Program-made: the position numbers and the translations under genes
Origin: Bacteroidales bacterium
Lineage (GTDB): Bacteria; Bacteroidota; Bacteroidia; Bacteroidales; UBA3824
Length of the DNA stretch: 54,331 nt
NCBI GenBank assembly: GCA_017962175.1
Contig: JAGCVU010000162.1
Span: forward strand, 1-54,331
Reading direction: 5' to 3'
Notes under the pieces: generated by a model
Databases searched by the model: none
What the model was told of the DNA's origin: nothing
What the model saw: the letters and a program-made list of their open reading frames with translations, nothing else
Shown: one piece after another, positions 44,233-54,069 of the stretch
Numbering within the stretch: the stretch's first letter is position 1
Layout of the letters: the number at the start of each line of letters is the position of its first letter

Positions 44233-45933
44233 ATGATATTTCAGATACTTACATTTCTCGGAGGATTAGCCCTATTGATGTTCGGTCTTAAAAACATGAC
44301 CGAAAGCCTCCAAAAATTAGCCGGCGACAGTCTCAGCAAGTTTCTCGGCATAATGGGCAAAAATCGTTTCACCGGACTACTTTCCGGCGCAGGCATTACC
44401 GCCGCCATACAATCGTCGACCGCCACCACTCTTTTGACGGTGACATTCGTAAACGCGGGACTCTTTACCCTCAACCAAGCCATTCCCATCATCATGGGCG
44501 CAAACATAGGCACCACCATCACAGCGTGGATTATGAGCCTTGGTTTTTCGTTCGACATGGGCAAAATTGTTTACCCAATTTTTGTAATTGGCATCGTTTG
44601 TATCTATATGAAACGCAGCAAGGCACGCACCTTGGGCGAATTTGTTTTCGGTCTTGCGTTTCTGTTTTTTGGATTAACCATTCTCAAATCAAACGCTGAA
44701 GCAATGGATTTGGGACACAACGACACTGTAATCAACTTTTTTAAAACCACCAACGGACATTGGTATTCAGGATTATTATTCCTGTTGGTTGGCGGAATAT
44801 TAACATTTTGCGTACAGTCGTCGGCAGCCATTGTAGCCTTTACACAGTTGCTCTGTGCCAGCGGAGTGTTGCAAATAGATCAAGGCATTGCCCTTGTGCT
44901 TGGCGAAAACATCGGTACCACGCTCACATCCAACATTTCGGCAATGAAAGCCTCCACTTCGGCTCGACGGGCAGCATTGGCGCACCTTATGTTCAACCTT
45001 TTTGGTGTAATTTGGGTGTTTGCATTATTTACACCGTTTACCAATTTTGTAGCATACGTATGGGGATTCGGCTCGTTTGAAAATCTCCAAACCGAACAAT
45101 TACCCAAATATATTGCTGCATTCCACACCTCGTTTAACGTATGCAACGTATTGTTGCTCATTGGCTTGGTTAATTATATGGAAAAAATCATTGCCAAGAT
45201 TATCAAAAAAACCGACGAAGACGAAGCCGAAGGCAAACTCAAATATATTGGAAGCAATTCGTATGTGCAAATTGGCGATACAGGTATGACCGCCGCCGAA
45301 TTAGAGACCCTCGAAATGGGTCGCCGTATGCAAAAAATGTTTGGTTTTGTGGAGCAACTTATTCAAGAGCCCACTAACAAGAGCAAAGAATACGAGGCTC
45401 TCTACAACCGCGTGCTCAAATACGAAACCATCAGCGACAATATGGAGATTGAAATTTCGAAGTATCTTGCCAAGATAGGTAAAAACCACCTTAGTAACGA
45501 TGCCAAAGAAAAAACTCGTGTAATACTCAAAGTAATCTCCGAACTTGAATCCATTGGCGACAGCGGTGCCAACATTGCCCGAAGCATTCAACGACGCTAC
45601 GACAGCAAAGCCGAATGTACCGATTATCAAAAAGATAGCATTGTTAAGATGTACACCATTGTAAGCGATGCTATGGCGCAAATGACCTACATAATAGAAA
45701 AATTCAGCACCATTCAACGCAGCGAAATCGAAAAATCGTTCCAAATTGAAGACCGCATCAACCGTCTCCGTGCTGAACTCCGCGAAGAAAACATCGAAAA
45801 CATCACCACCAAAAAACGTTACGAGTATACCAGCGGATTGTTCTATATGGAAATAATCAACGGTTTAGAAAAAATCGGCGACTTTATTATCAATATTGTT
45901 CAAGAATATAAACGATTGAGATTCAAGAAGTAA
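44233..45933 (+). CDS. Na/Pi cotransporter family protein with PhoU-like domain
   Basis: A 566-residue membrane protein of the Na/Pi cotransporter (NptA/YjbB) family. Two inverted repeats in the membrane domain carry the QSS motifs: GAGITAAIQSSTATTLL and FCVQSSAAIVAFTQLL, each followed by GANIGTTITAW or GENIGTTLTSN. The cytoplasmic C-terminal third (about residues 350-560) is PhoU-like and helical (ETISDNMEIEISKYLAKIG, LESIGDSGANIARSI). It is predicted to move phosphate with sodium, or to respond to phosphate. The next small gene starts 3 bases after the stop. Confidence 0.92.
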   Translation: MIFQILTFLGGLALLMFGLKNMTESLQKLAGDSLSKFLGIMGKNRFTGLLSGAGITAAIQSSTATTLLTVTFVNAGLFTLNQAIPIIMGANIGTTITAWIMSLGFSFDMGKIVYPIFVIGIVCIYMKRSKARTLGEFVFGLAFLFFGLTILKSNAEAMDLGHNDTVINFFKTTNGHWYSGLLFLLVGGILTFCVQSSAAIVAFTQLLCASGVLQIDQGIALVLGENIGTTLTSNISAMKASTSARRAALAHLMFNLFGVIWVFALFTPFTNFVAYVWGFGSFENLQTEQLPKYIAAFHTSFNVCNVLLLIGLVNYMEKIIAKIIKKTDEDEAEGKLKYIGSNSYVQIGDTGMTAAELETLEMGRRMQKMFGFVEQLIQEPTNKSKEYEALYNRVLKYETISDNMEIEISKYLAKIGKNHLSNDAKEKTRVILKVISELESIGDSGANIARSIQRRYDSKAECTDYQKDSIVKMYTIVSDAMAQMTYIIEKFSTIQRSEIEKSFQIEDRINRLRAELREENIENITTKKRYEYTSGLFYMEIINGLEKIGDFIINIVQEYKRLRFKK

Positions 45934-45936
45934 ACA

Positions 45937-46242
45937 ATGCGCACAGCACACAAAATATCATATTTGATTACAGCCATAATTATGGCTGTGCTTGTGCTGT
46001 GCATTCCCGTTGCCAAACAATATCACCCTATTGTGCACAAATGCTGCCACAACGAGGGCGGCGAACATCATTGCGACTGTCCTGTATGTTGTTTTCAACT
46101 ATCTACATTCAGCGTTCAGGAAGATGTTGATTGTGAACAAACCGCCGATATTGTTTGCAACATATACTTTCCCCCAACACTTTGCGGTTATAGTCGCAAC
46201 TATCATCGCAGTATCATAATTCGCGGTCCGCCAATAAATTAA
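45937..46242 (+). CDS. Small Cys/His-rich membrane-anchored protein
   Basis: A 101-residue protein with one N-terminal membrane segment or signal (about residues 7-26, ISYLITAIIMAVLVLCIPVA) and a Cys/His cluster: CCHNEGGEHHCDCPVCC at about residues 36-52, with further Cys near 65, 72 and 83. This is a likely metal-binding site. No family is recognised. It lies 3 bases after the Na/Pi gene and 55 bases before a TonB-dependent receptor, which is followed by a His-rich lipoprotein. A role in zinc or copper handling is inferred from context and composition. Confidence 0.7.
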   Translation: MRTAHKISYLITAIIMAVLVLCIPVAKQYHPIVHKCCHNEGGEHHCDCPVCCFQLSTFSVQEDVDCEQTADIVCNIYFPPTLCGYSRNYHRSIIIRGPPIN

Positions 46243-46285
46243 AAGAAACAGGCAAAAACGTTTATCCTCATTTTCTTTTAATTTA
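46235..46285. repeat. 14-bp perfect inverted repeat before the TonB receptor gene
   Basis: TAAATTAAAAGAAA (46235-46248) and TTTCTTTTAATTTA (46272-46285) pair perfectly across a 23-base loop. The left arm contains the stop codon of the Cys/His-rich gene and the right arm ends 12 bases before the receptor ATG. It could be an mRNA hairpin controlling receptor translation, a weak terminator/attenuator, or a repressor site. Confidence 0.65.
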
Positions 46286-46297
46286 AACACAAAACCA

Positions 46298-48487
46298 ATG
46301 CAAAGCAAATTTTGCGCTGCGGCTGCGGTGTTATGTGCATTGTGCATTATATCAAACACATACGGACAAAATGACACTATGCCCGTGGTGCGTCTTGGCA
46401 CAGCCGTTGTAAAACGCGCTGGCACCGAGCGTGTGCGCAATACAGCACAAACCGTTGAAACCGCCGACCGCGATTACATAACCCGAAACATGGGTGGAAG
46501 TCTTTCGGAAAGTCTTGAAAACCTTCCGGGCGTATCGTCTATCAATATTGGCTCGGGACAAGGCAAGCCCGTTATCCGCGGACTTAGTTTCAATCGTGTT
46601 GCCGTAATTGAAGACAACATCAAGCACCAAGCACAGCAATGGGGCAGCGATCACGGTTTAGAAATAGACCAATACGCACTTCAAAATGCACAAGTGATAA
46701 AAGGTGCATCGTCGCTCGAATATGGGTCTGACGCTATCGGCGGAGTAATAAGGCTGTCAACAGCACGTATACCAAAGCAACACAGCGTTTTAGCCGATGC
46801 CATGCTCACCGCCAAAAGCAACAACCGTTATCTGGGCGTTTCGGCAGGAGTAAGCGGCAGAAGCGACAAGTTTTTTGCATCGCTACGCATTACGGCGCAA
46901 GATTATGCCGATTTTTGTGTGCCAAAAGATTTTGTAAACATCTATTCGTATCGCATCAACCTCAACAACGGACGTTTGCGCAATACCGCCGGACGAGAAT
47001 ACGATGCCAATGCCGCATTTGGATTTATCTCCAATGGATGGCGACATCGCATAATTATCTCTGATGTAAACTCTTACAGCGGATTTTTTGCCAACGCCCA
47101 CGGTTTAGAGCCGCGCAATGTAGATACCGAAACTCACGACAAGAGCATTCGCGATATTTTGCAACCGTCGCAAAGTGTAAATCATTTTCGCGCTGCATAC
47201 AATTTAGAACGTTGGACATCGCAATATTCTCTTTCGGCAGACCTTGGCTATCAAAACAACTACCGCACCGAAAGTAGTCCATACGTAAGCCACTGTTATA
47301 TGCCCGAAACGTGTCCCGAAACCTACAAAGGCGACCCCGACATTGAGTATCTCTACAACAAAGATGTGTACACGGCAGGCATAAAAACCAATTTTATGAT
47401 TAACAGGCTTGCCATCAAAACGGGCTTATCGTCGGAATATCAAAAGAATAGAATCGACGGACGTGCTTTTATAATTCCTGCATTCAATAATTTGCAAAGC
47501 GGAATATACGCCTCTGCCAATTACCAAATCAACAATGTTGGCTACCATATCAACAGCATTATTTTTGAAGGCGGCATTCGCTACGATTTGGGACATCTTG
47601 AAACCGAGCCTTACAGCGATTGGTTTCGGTCCGAAGGCGAATATGTGCAACGTGCCAAAGCCATTGACCGAAATTTCAACGACATATCTTGGCTACTCGG
47701 CGCCACATTGCAAAGCGGAAAATTCACATTCAAAACCAATATCGGCAAAAGTTTCCGCATTCCATCGGCACAGGAATTGGCTTGCAACGGCGTTAACTAT
47801 CACCATTTTAGCTACGAAAAAGGCAATCCCGACCTTCATAGCGAATCGTCGTATCAAATCGACGGCGAAATCTACTACACATCACGTCTTTGGATGTTTG
47901 TATTTTCGCCATTTGCAGGATATTTTACCAATTACATTTTTCTCGACCCCACTCCCCTATTCGACCGATTTTATGGCTGTGGAAATCAAATCTACAACTA
48001 TCAAGAATGTAGCGTAATGCGTCACGGTGGCGAATTTACCATAAAATTCTGTGCCGACAACCGCGACATTCCCGGGCACAACGGTAAAATAGAGGCTGAG
48101 GCAACGATGGAATATGTAAAAGTGCGTCAAACATCGGGCAACAAAAAAGGCTACGGATTACCATTTGCTCCTCCCCCATCTATCAGACTTTCAACAGAAT
48201 ACACACGGGTAATGACACCCAAAATAGAAGTCTCAATAGGTGCAGAAGGCAAGGCAGTGGCAAAACAAAGCGACATTGTGCCGCCCGAAAATCCCACCGA
48301 CGGATATTTTACAACAGGAATTTCTGCCGGCACTACATTTAAACACGGCTCTCGCTCTATATCAATCTCTATGAGGATAAACAACCTGTTAAACACTGAG
48401 TATTACGAGCATACATCGTTTTACCGACTTATCAACTTGCCCGCACAAGGCAGAAACTTTATTATCAATTTATCTTTTAATTTATAA
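46298..48487 (+). CDS. TonB-dependent outer-membrane receptor (probable zinc or other metal uptake)
   Basis: A 729-residue TonB-dependent receptor. It has a signal peptide (ending SNTYGQ), a plug domain (about residues 30-145: GGSLSESLENLPGVSSINIGSGQ, PVIRGLSFNRVAVIEDN, GASSLEYGSDAIGGVIRLS) and a 22-strand-type barrel ending in an aromatic-terminal strand (NFIINLSFNL). It lacks the carboxypeptidase-like N-terminal domain of SusC-type glycan receptors, so metal or small-ligand uptake is more likely. Flanking His- and Cys-rich proteins support zinc or a similar metal. No SusD partner is present. Confidence 0.88.
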   Translation: MQSKFCAAAAVLCALCIISNTYGQNDTMPVVRLGTAVVKRAGTERVRNTAQTVETADRDYITRNMGGSLSESLENLPGVSSINIGSGQGKPVIRGLSFNRVAVIEDNIKHQAQQWGSDHGLEIDQYALQNAQVIKGASSLEYGSDAIGGVIRLSTARIPKQHSVLADAMLTAKSNNRYLGVSAGVSGRSDKFFASLRITAQDYADFCVPKDFVNIYSYRINLNNGRLRNTAGREYDANAAFGFISNGWRHRIIISDVNSYSGFFANAHGLEPRNVDTETHDKSIRDILQPSQSVNHFRAAYNLERWTSQYSLSADLGYQNNYRTESSPYVSHCYMPETCPETYKGDPDIEYLYNKDVYTAGIKTNFMINRLAIKTGLSSEYQKNRIDGRAFIIPAFNNLQSGIYASANYQINNVGYHINSIIFEGGIRYDLGHLETEPYSDWFRSEGEYVQRAKAIDRNFNDISWLLGATLQSGKFTFKTNIGKSFRIPSAQELACNGVNYHHFSYEKGNPDLHSESSYQIDGEIYYTSRLWMFVFSPFAGYFTNYIFLDPTPLFDRFYGCGNQIYNYQECSVMRHGGEFTIKFCADNRDIPGHNGKIEAEATMEYVKVRQTSGNKKGYGLPFAPPPSIRLSTEYTRVMTPKIEVSIGAEGKAVAKQSDIVPPENPTDGYFTTGISAGTTFKHGSRSISISMRINNLLNTEYYEHTSFYRLINLPAQGRNFIINLSFNL

Positions 48488-48500
48488 AAATTTATCAACA

Positions 48501-49058
48501 ATGAAAAACTTTTTTAAACTTACTTATATTACATTAGCACTTTCAGCACTTACACTCTCAGCTTGCAACAAAGATGACGATGAAATAGACCTTGAAAAAC
48601 CCACCATTGACATTTCGTTTGCCGGAGCATTTCCTCAGAACGGTTCTGAACTGCATTTTGGCGAAAGTTTTACGCTCAACATCCGTCTTGCCGACAATAT
48701 GGAACTTGGAGCATACAGCGTAAACATTCACAGCAATTTTGACCATCACTCGCACTCTACCGAAGAAGGCGAAGAAGAACACCATCACGACGAGGAAGAA
48801 CATCATCACCACGATGGCGAAGAAGGCGACGGATTTTTCTTTTCGCAAGATTACACAATTCCCGCTGGATTAAAGGAATACAATGTTACCAACACCATTG
48901 AAATACCGGCACACGCACCCGACGGCGACGAGTATCAAGGTGGCGACTATCACTTTATGATAACAGTTACCGACAAAGCTGGATTTTCAGTGTTTAAATC
49001 TGTAGAAATTCATATTCACGACGAACATGATGAAGATCATGATCACGATGAACACTAA
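48501..49058 (+). CDS. His-rich DUF4625-type lipoprotein
   Basis: A 185-residue lipoprotein: signal MKNFFKLTYITLALSALTLSAC with acylated Cys22. The mature protein has an Ig-like DUF4625 pattern (EKPTIDISFAGAFPQNGSELHFGESFTLNIRL) and two metal-binding-type His/Glu/Asp clusters: HHHDEEEHHHHDGEEGD (about 90-108) and a C-terminal DEHDEDHDHDEH. It follows a TonB-dependent receptor by 13 bases and could capture zinc or another divalent metal at the cell surface for it. It ends two bases before the stop of the convergent chemotaxis-receptor gene. Confidence 0.82.
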   Translation: MKNFFKLTYITLALSALTLSACNKDDDEIDLEKPTIDISFAGAFPQNGSELHFGESFTLNIRLADNMELGAYSVNIHSNFDHHSHSTEEGEEEHHHDEEEHHHHDGEEGDGFFFSQDYTIPAGLKEYNVTNTIEIPAHAPDGDEYQGGDYHFMITVTDKAGFSVFKSVEIHIHDEHDEDHDHDEH

Positions 49059-49060
49059 TC

Positions 49061-50854
49061 TTACTTAAAGTAATTGATAGCATTACGCAGATTGTCGGCC
49101 TGAGTTGCCAAATTGTCGGCACTTGCGGCAAGCATCTCCGACGACGAAGCGTTGATTTTAACAGTGCCGTTGAGTTTCTGAATAATGTTATTAACCTGAT
49201 TTGCACCCGCACTCTGTTCCATACTTGCATTAGTAATTTCGTTGACAAGAGTGCGAGTGTTTTCTATCTTTGGGATAGTCTGCTGCATCACAGTGCTTGC
49301 CTCCTCCGACAGTTGAAGGCTCTTTTGCGACATCTCTACAATATCATCGGCAGCACTCTTTGATTTTTCGGCAAGCGAACGAACCTCTTTTGCCACCACT
49401 GCGAAACCTTTGCCGTATTCACCGGCGCGAGCTGCCTCTACTGCGGCGTTAAGAGCAAGTATGTTGGTTTGGAAAGCAATTTCGTTGATAATAGAAATAG
49501 CCTCGGCAATAGATTTATTGTTTTCTAATAGGCTGTTGATTTTTACCACAACCTCATTAAACTTGTTGCAGGCATCTTGGCTTACATTGTTGGTCTGCTT
49601 AGCGTTGTAGGTATTTTGTTCAATATTCGAAGTCATCTCTTGCATAGTGGCAGAAAGGTCTTCGATATTGTTGCTCTGCGACATAGAACCCTGCATAACC
49701 TGCTGCGAAGTGGCATTAACCTGCTCGGAATTGGCAGCAAGATTTTCGGAACCAGCCTTGATAGTGTCAACAATTCCGGCAAGTTTTGTACTCATATCGC
49801 GGATGTCGTCGCACATTTCGCCAATCTCGTCGTTAGATTTATAGTCGATACGGCTTTTGAGTTGTCCATTAGAAATATCTTTGATAGCTGTAGAAAGTTG
49901 CGCAAGGGGATTTGAGAGCATACGTTTGAGGCATACAACCACCACGATGGCAATTATAGCAATCACAAACACAAGGAAAATAACCATAACTCGGAGGTTT
50001 TCGGTGGCAGCGCTTTTAAGTTCCGAATCGGGAAGGCTACCGATAACAAACCATCCTGGAGTGCCTTCGATTTTGCGGCTCATAGTGTAAAGATAATCAC
50101 CCGAGGCGGCATCTTTGCAATATTTGATGCAATCCTCACCACGCAGCACAGCCTCGCCCACCTCTTCGAGACCGGGGTAAACAGTTTTGCCATCGCTTAT
50201 GAGATTGAAATTCATAATCAAATCGTCGTAAATGCTGCCGATAATCACTGCCTTTTCGTCTACCATAAAAGTAACGCCATTATTGCCAAACTTACATTCT
50301 GACACCACTTTTTTAAGAGTGTTGAGACTAACATTGGCACAGAAAGCACCCACTATCTTGCCATCGCGCTTGATGGGCACGGCAAGAGTGTATTTTTTTT
50401 CGCCGGTAGATTTAGAAATGTCGGGACTTGTCATAGAAAAGTCCTTACCAAGTTGAAAAATATTCTTAAAATATTGACGGTCGGCGATATTGGCCTTAGA
50501 AAAACCCTTTCCATTAATGTAGTAACTGCCATCGGGATATGCCACAAACATCATCGAAAAATACTCTTTTTTGTCTTTGGCAATAGCGTCAAGACGTTTT
50601 GAATACTGTTTTTCGTCCATTGATGTAAAAATCTGTTCCGAAGCAATCCATTTAAGTTCGTCGGTCATAGTGGCGAGTTTATCAGTTACCTCCTGAGCAG
50701 ATTTAGCCGAAAGTTCCTGCATACAGTATTCAAAGAAAGTTTTCTGAGATTTAAAATTAATATGATAACTTACCGCCATCATAATTATCAATGTGATAGC
50801 CACAATGGGGATAATTATCCTAAGTATCTTTGAGTAAACAGAAGTTCTTTTCAT
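49061..50854 (-). CDS. Methyl-accepting chemotaxis protein with Cache-type sensor
   Basis: A 597-residue chemoreceptor. Membrane helix 1 (about residues 8-28, [19 protein letters not shown]) and helix 2 (about 285-305, [21 protein letters not shown]) frame an extracytoplasmic dCache-like domain. A HAMP domain (about 310-360) and the coiled-coil signalling domain follow, with the highly conserved tip [20 protein letters not shown] and [16 protein letters not shown] (about 460-495). An in-frame start at 50893 is possible, but the ATG at 50854 starts MKRTSVYSK and is preferred. No cheA, cheW, flagellar or gliding gene is present in the window. Confidence 0.94.
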   Translation of the reverse strand: MKRTSVYSKILRIIIPIVAITLIIMMAVSYHINFKSQKTFFEYCMQELSAKSAQEVTDKLATMTDELKWIASEQIFTSMDEKQYSKRLDAIAKDKKEYFSMMFVAYPDGSYYINGKGFSKANIADRQYFKNIFQLGKDFSMTSPDISKSTGEKKYTLAVPIKRDGKIVGAFCANVSLNTLKKVVSECKFGNNGVTFMVDEKAVIIGSIYDDLIMNFNLISDGKTVYPGLEEVGEAVLRGEDCIKYCKDAASGDYLYTMSRKIEGTPGWFVIGSLPDSELKSAATENLRVMVIFLVFVIAIIAIVVVVCLKRMLSNPLAQLSTAIKDISNGQLKSRIDYKSNDEIGEMCDDIRDMSTKLAGIVDTIKAGSENLAANSEQVNATSQQVMQGSMSQSNNIEDLSATMQEMTSNIEQNTYNAKQTNNVSQDACNKFNEVVVKINSLLENNKSIAEAISIINEIAFQTNILALNAAVEAARAGEYGKGFAVVAKEVRSLAEKSKSAADDIVEMSQKSLQLSEEASTVMQQTIPKIENTRTLVNEITNASMEQSAGANQVNNIIQKLNGTVKINASSSEMLAASADNLATQADNLRNAINYFK

Positions 50855-50932
50855 AGGTGTACGATTTAATGGTGATCGAGAGTAAATATACAAATTACGT
50901 GCCTTTTAACAAAGGGATAACATTTGATTAAC

Positions 50933-50940
50933 CAAATATA
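50933..50940 (-). promoter_or_regulatory. -7 promoter element for the chemoreceptor gene
   Basis: On the minus strand TATATTTG matches TAnnTTTG, giving a leader of about 70 bases. No clean -33 TTTG was found. Confidence 0.4.
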
Positions 50941-50986
50941 CGGAATATGTGCGGATTAATAATCTGGACTGATGTTAATTAATTGT

Positions 50987-51020
50987 TAAAAAAAAGAGCC
51001 ACAATAACTGCGGCCCTTTT
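50987..51020 (-). terminator. Rho-independent terminator of grpE-dnaJ
   Basis: On the minus strand AAAAGGGCCGC and GTGGCTCTTTT form a stem with two non-Watson-Crick pairs around a seven-base loop, with further Ts after it. It lies about 30 bases after the dnaJ stop. Confidence 0.75.
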
Positions 51021-51049
51021 ATGGTGATAGTTGTATTTATTCTGATAAA

Positions 51050-52207
51050 TTATCCACGATTAAATAGTCGGTCGAAAAAGCCCGACTTTTGGGAATCTTC
51101 TGTTCCGGGCTTAAACGAATCAGATTTCTGGAAACCTTCTACCATTTTTTGCTCATCTTTGGTGAGTTTTTTAGGAATCCAAACATTGACAATGGCAAGC
51201 AAATCGCCACGACCGTAAGAGCCGTATGTGGGCAAACCCTTTCCTTTTAAACGGAGCACCTTGCCAGGCTGAGTTCCTGGGTCAATTTTTACTTTTACCT
51301 TGCCATCTATTGTGGGAATTTCGGCAGTGGCGCCGAGTATTGCGTCGGGAACACTGATGCTGAGGTTGTAAATCAAATTGTTGTCTTCGCGGGTGAGTTG
51401 CGGATCTTGTTCTTCTTCAAAAACAACAAGAAGGTCGCCATTTTCGCCGCCGTGTTTGGGTGCGTTACCCTTGTTAGGGACGGTCATCTGCATACCGTCT
51501 GCCACACCTGCGGGAATATTGATAGAGATAACCTCTTCGCCAAGCACTACGCCATCGCCACCACAATCTTTACATTTTTTGGCAATGATTTTTCCAGTGC
51601 CGCCGCACGCCGAACATGTGGTTTGTGTTTGCATGCGTCCAAGAATTGTGTTGCGCACTTGGGTTACCACACCTGTGCCGTGACATGTGGGACATGTATT
51701 CATACTTGAACCTGCCTCGGCACCTGTTCCGTTGCACGATTTGCAAGCACAATATTTTTTAACCTTGATTTTCTTTTCGCATCCGTTGGCAATGTCTTTG
51801 AGGCTGAGTTTCACTTTTACGCGCAGGCTACTGCCTTTGTTGACACGTTGACCGCGTCCGCCACCGAAACCACTGCCGCCGCCAAAGCCGCCGCCGAAAC
51901 CAAAGCCGCTAAAGATATCGCCAAAGTGGCTGAATATGTCTTCCATATCCATTGAGAAACCACCGGCACCACCTGCGCCGCCCATTCCTGCGTGTCCGAA
52001 TTGGTCGTAGCGGGCACGTTTTTGGTCGTCGCTAAGCACCTCGTAAGCCTCGGCTGCCTCTTTAAATTTTTCTTCCGCCTCCTTGTCGCCGGGATTGCGG
52101 TCGGGGTGATATTTGAGCGCGAGTTGACGGTAGGCCTTTTTAAGTTCGTCCTTAGTGGCGTTTTTGCCTACGCCAAGCACTTCGTAATAATCTCTTTTTT
52201 CTGCCAT
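51050..52207 (-). CDS. dnaJ: Chaperone DnaJ (Hsp40)
   Basis: A 385-residue type I DnaJ, co-chaperone that delivers clients to DnaK and stimulates its ATPase. The J domain has YHPDRNPGD with His34-Pro35-Asp36. A Gly/Phe-rich region (about 75-115) follows, then the zinc-binding domain with four CxxCxGxG-type repeats: [24 protein letters not shown] and CKDCGGDG. The C-terminal client-binding domains contain [12 protein letters not shown] and [19 protein letters not shown]. It starts 14 bases after grpE in a two-gene operon. Confidence 0.97.
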   Translation of the reverse strand: MAEKRDYYEVLGVGKNATKDELKKAYRQLALKYHPDRNPGDKEAEEKFKEAAEAYEVLSDDQKRARYDQFGHAGMGGAGGAGGFSMDMEDIFSHFGDIFSGFGFGGGFGGGSGFGGGRGQRVNKGSSLRVKVKLSLKDIANGCEKKIKVKKYCACKSCNGTGAEAGSSMNTCPTCHGTGVVTQVRNTILGRMQTQTTCSACGGTGKIIAKKCKDCGGDGVVLGEEVISINIPAGVADGMQMTVPNKGNAPKHGGENGDLLVVFEEEQDPQLTREDNNLIYNLSISVPDAILGATAEIPTIDGKVKVKIDPGTQPGKVLRLKGKGLPTYGSYGRGDLLAIVNVWIPKKLTKDEQKMVEGFQKSDSFKPGTEDSQKSGFFDRLFNRG

Positions 52208-52221
52208 TGTTGTAGTTTTAT

Positions 52222-52863
52222 TTATTCACCAACCACGACTTTTGCATAGCGTATCACCTTGTCGTGCAGGTAATAGCCTTTTTCAATAACGTCGATAATC
52301 TTGCCTTTGAGGTCTTCGCTCGGTGCTGCAAACTTGGTAACAGCCTCGTGAAGGTCGGTGTCGAGTTCTTTGTTGAGAGCCTCAATCTCTTTGATACCAC
52401 GTTTTTCGAGAAATTCTTTGAACTTTTTGTAAATCAAATCAATACCCTCTTTTACAGCGTTGATATCTTGAGCCGATTCAAGACTCTTGATGGCACGTTC
52501 CATATTGTCTACCACAGGGAGAATACCTTTGATAACGTCTTCCTCGGCATATTTGGTAAGATCCATCTTCTCTTTGAGAGTGCGCTTGCGATAGTTGTCG
52601 AACTCTGCCATCAGGCGCAAGTAGCGGTCGTTGAGTTCGTCGTATTTTTTTTGAAGATCGCCGCCATTGTCAGTATCTTGAGCGGTGGTGTCAGTGTCAT
52701 TCGCTGCCGTTTTGTCCTGACTGTTGTCAGTTTCTGACGTTTTGTCATCGGCATTACCACCTTCGGGCTGTGATTTTTGCTCGTCGGTGAGTTCTGTGTT
52801 TTCTTGCTCTTCCATTTTAACTTCCTTATTATAAGAACTATGGTGTCTTTTTCGTTTGCTCAT
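52222..52863 (-). CDS. grpE: Nucleotide exchange factor GrpE
   Basis: GrpE releases ADP from DnaK. The C-terminal part carries family segments: [57 protein letters not shown] and [23 protein letters not shown]. The N-terminal 60 residues are acidic, Gln/Thr/Asp-rich and probably disordered. The ATG at 52863 ([10 protein letters not shown]) gives 213 residues; another at 52815 (MEEQENTE) is possible, and the reading frame is open back to 52959 without further support. It precedes dnaJ in the same operon. Confidence 0.94.
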   Translation of the reverse strand: MSKRKRHHSSYNKEVKMEEQENTELTDEQKSQPEGGNADDKTSETDNSQDKTAANDTDTTAQDTDNGGDLQKKYDELNDRYLRLMAEFDNYRKRTLKEKMDLTKYAEEDVIKGILPVVDNMERAIKSLESAQDINAVKEGIDLIYKKFKEFLEKRGIKEIEALNKELDTDLHEAVTKFAAPSEDLKGKIIDVIEKGYYLHDKVIRYAKVVVGE

Positions 52864-52978
52864 ATTTGTATATGTTTTTAATATCTGCATATATAGGTTC
52901 AAATAGTTTGCCACACGACCGCAAAATGACAAATTGGCAGTATTAAAATTTGCTTTCAATAATTAAAATGCGTACCTT

Positions 52979-52986
52979 TACATTCG
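52979..52986 (+). promoter_or_regulatory. -7-like element for the C1 peptidase gene
   Basis: TACATTCG is one base off TAnnTTTG and lies 18 bases before the ATG at 53005. The region also holds the grpE promoter on the other strand. Confidence 0.4.
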
Positions 52987-53004
52987 CAAATTAAATAAAA
53001 CACT

Positions 53005-54069
53005 ATGAAAAATACACTTATATTATTAGTAGCAATATCAACAGCCCTTTCGGCAACGGCTCAAAAAGGATTAACATTTATTGAAACCAATCGCTTATGG
53101 TGTCCTGAGGTGCAAGATCAAGCGCAATCGGGCACATGTTGGTGTTTTTCAACGCTCTCGTTTCTTGAAAGCGAGATGAAAGCCGCCGGTGCAGAGGATA
53201 TTCCAAACCTTTCAGAAATGTTTGTGGTGCGATATTCGTATCTCGACAAGGCTAAAAAATACGTTATGATGCACGGCAACACCAATTTTTCGGAAGGCGG
53301 ATTTTTTTACGACAACATTTACGCTATGAAAAATTATGGTCTCGTGCCCGAAGATGCGTATCCCAACACTCTAAGAAAAGGCGCAAGTATCTATCACTTT
53401 GGATTTTCGGGCAAAATGAAAACCTTTATTGATTCGGTGGCTACCGACGACAACAAAATCATCGATCCAAAATGGTTTGAGATTTTTACCCAAAAAACCG
53501 ATAATTTTCTTGGCACAGTGCCGCAAGAATTTGAATACAAAGGCAAAACTTACACTCCCAAAACCTTTGCACAAGAGGTTGTGAAACTCAACCCCGATGA
53601 TTATGTGCAAATAACATCGTTTACCCATCACCCATTTTACGAATATTGCATCTTGGAATTGCCCGACAATTGGCGCTGGGGACAGTTTTATAATGTGCCA
53701 ATCGATGATTTGGTGGCCGCCATTGACAGTTCGTTGGCACAAGGACACACAGTGGTATGGTCGTCCGATGTATCAGAAACAGGTTTTAACGAAAGCAAGG
53801 GTTACGCCACCATGCCACGCCACACCGAGGTAACGCAAGAGAGCCGTCAAGCCGATTTTGAAAGCCGCAGAACCACCGACGACCACGGTATGCAGATAAT
53901 AGGCACAGCCAAAGACCTTGATGGCAATAAATTTTACATTGTAAAAAATAGTTGGGGCAACTACAACAAATTTGGCGGATATCTTTACGCCTCAGAAGAA
54001 TTTGTACGAGCCAAAACTACGGGCATAATGATAAACAAAAACGTTTGCCAATTTTTATTTCAAAATTAA
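53005..54069 (+). CDS. Exported C1-family (bleomycin hydrolase-like) cysteine peptidase
   Basis: A 354-residue papain-family peptidase with signal peptide MKNTLILLVAISTALSATAQ. The active site is clear: QAQSGTCWCFSTLSFLESE with catalytic Cys45, DDHGMQIIG with His294, and VKNSWGNYNKFGGY with Asn315. It resembles the bleomycin hydrolase/aminopeptidase C branch, but is shorter than PepC (about 450 residues) and is exported, so it probably degrades peptides in the periplasm or outside the cell. The last 15 bases overlap the 3' end of a convergent transporter gene. Confidence 0.9.
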   Translation: MKNTLILLVAISTALSATAQKGLTFIETNRLWCPEVQDQAQSGTCWCFSTLSFLESEMKAAGAEDIPNLSEMFVVRYSYLDKAKKYVMMHGNTNFSEGGFFYDNIYAMKNYGLVPEDAYPNTLRKGASIYHFGFSGKMKTFIDSVATDDNKIIDPKWFEIFTQKTDNFLGTVPQEFEYKGKTYTPKTFAQEVVKLNPDDYVQITSFTHHPFYEYCILELPDNWRWGQFYNVPIDDLVAAIDSSLAQGHTVVWSSDVSETGFNESKGYATMPRHTEVTQESRQADFESRRTTDDHGMQIIGTAKDLDGNKFYIVKNSWGNYNKFGGYLYASEEFVRAKTTGIMINKNVCQFLFQN

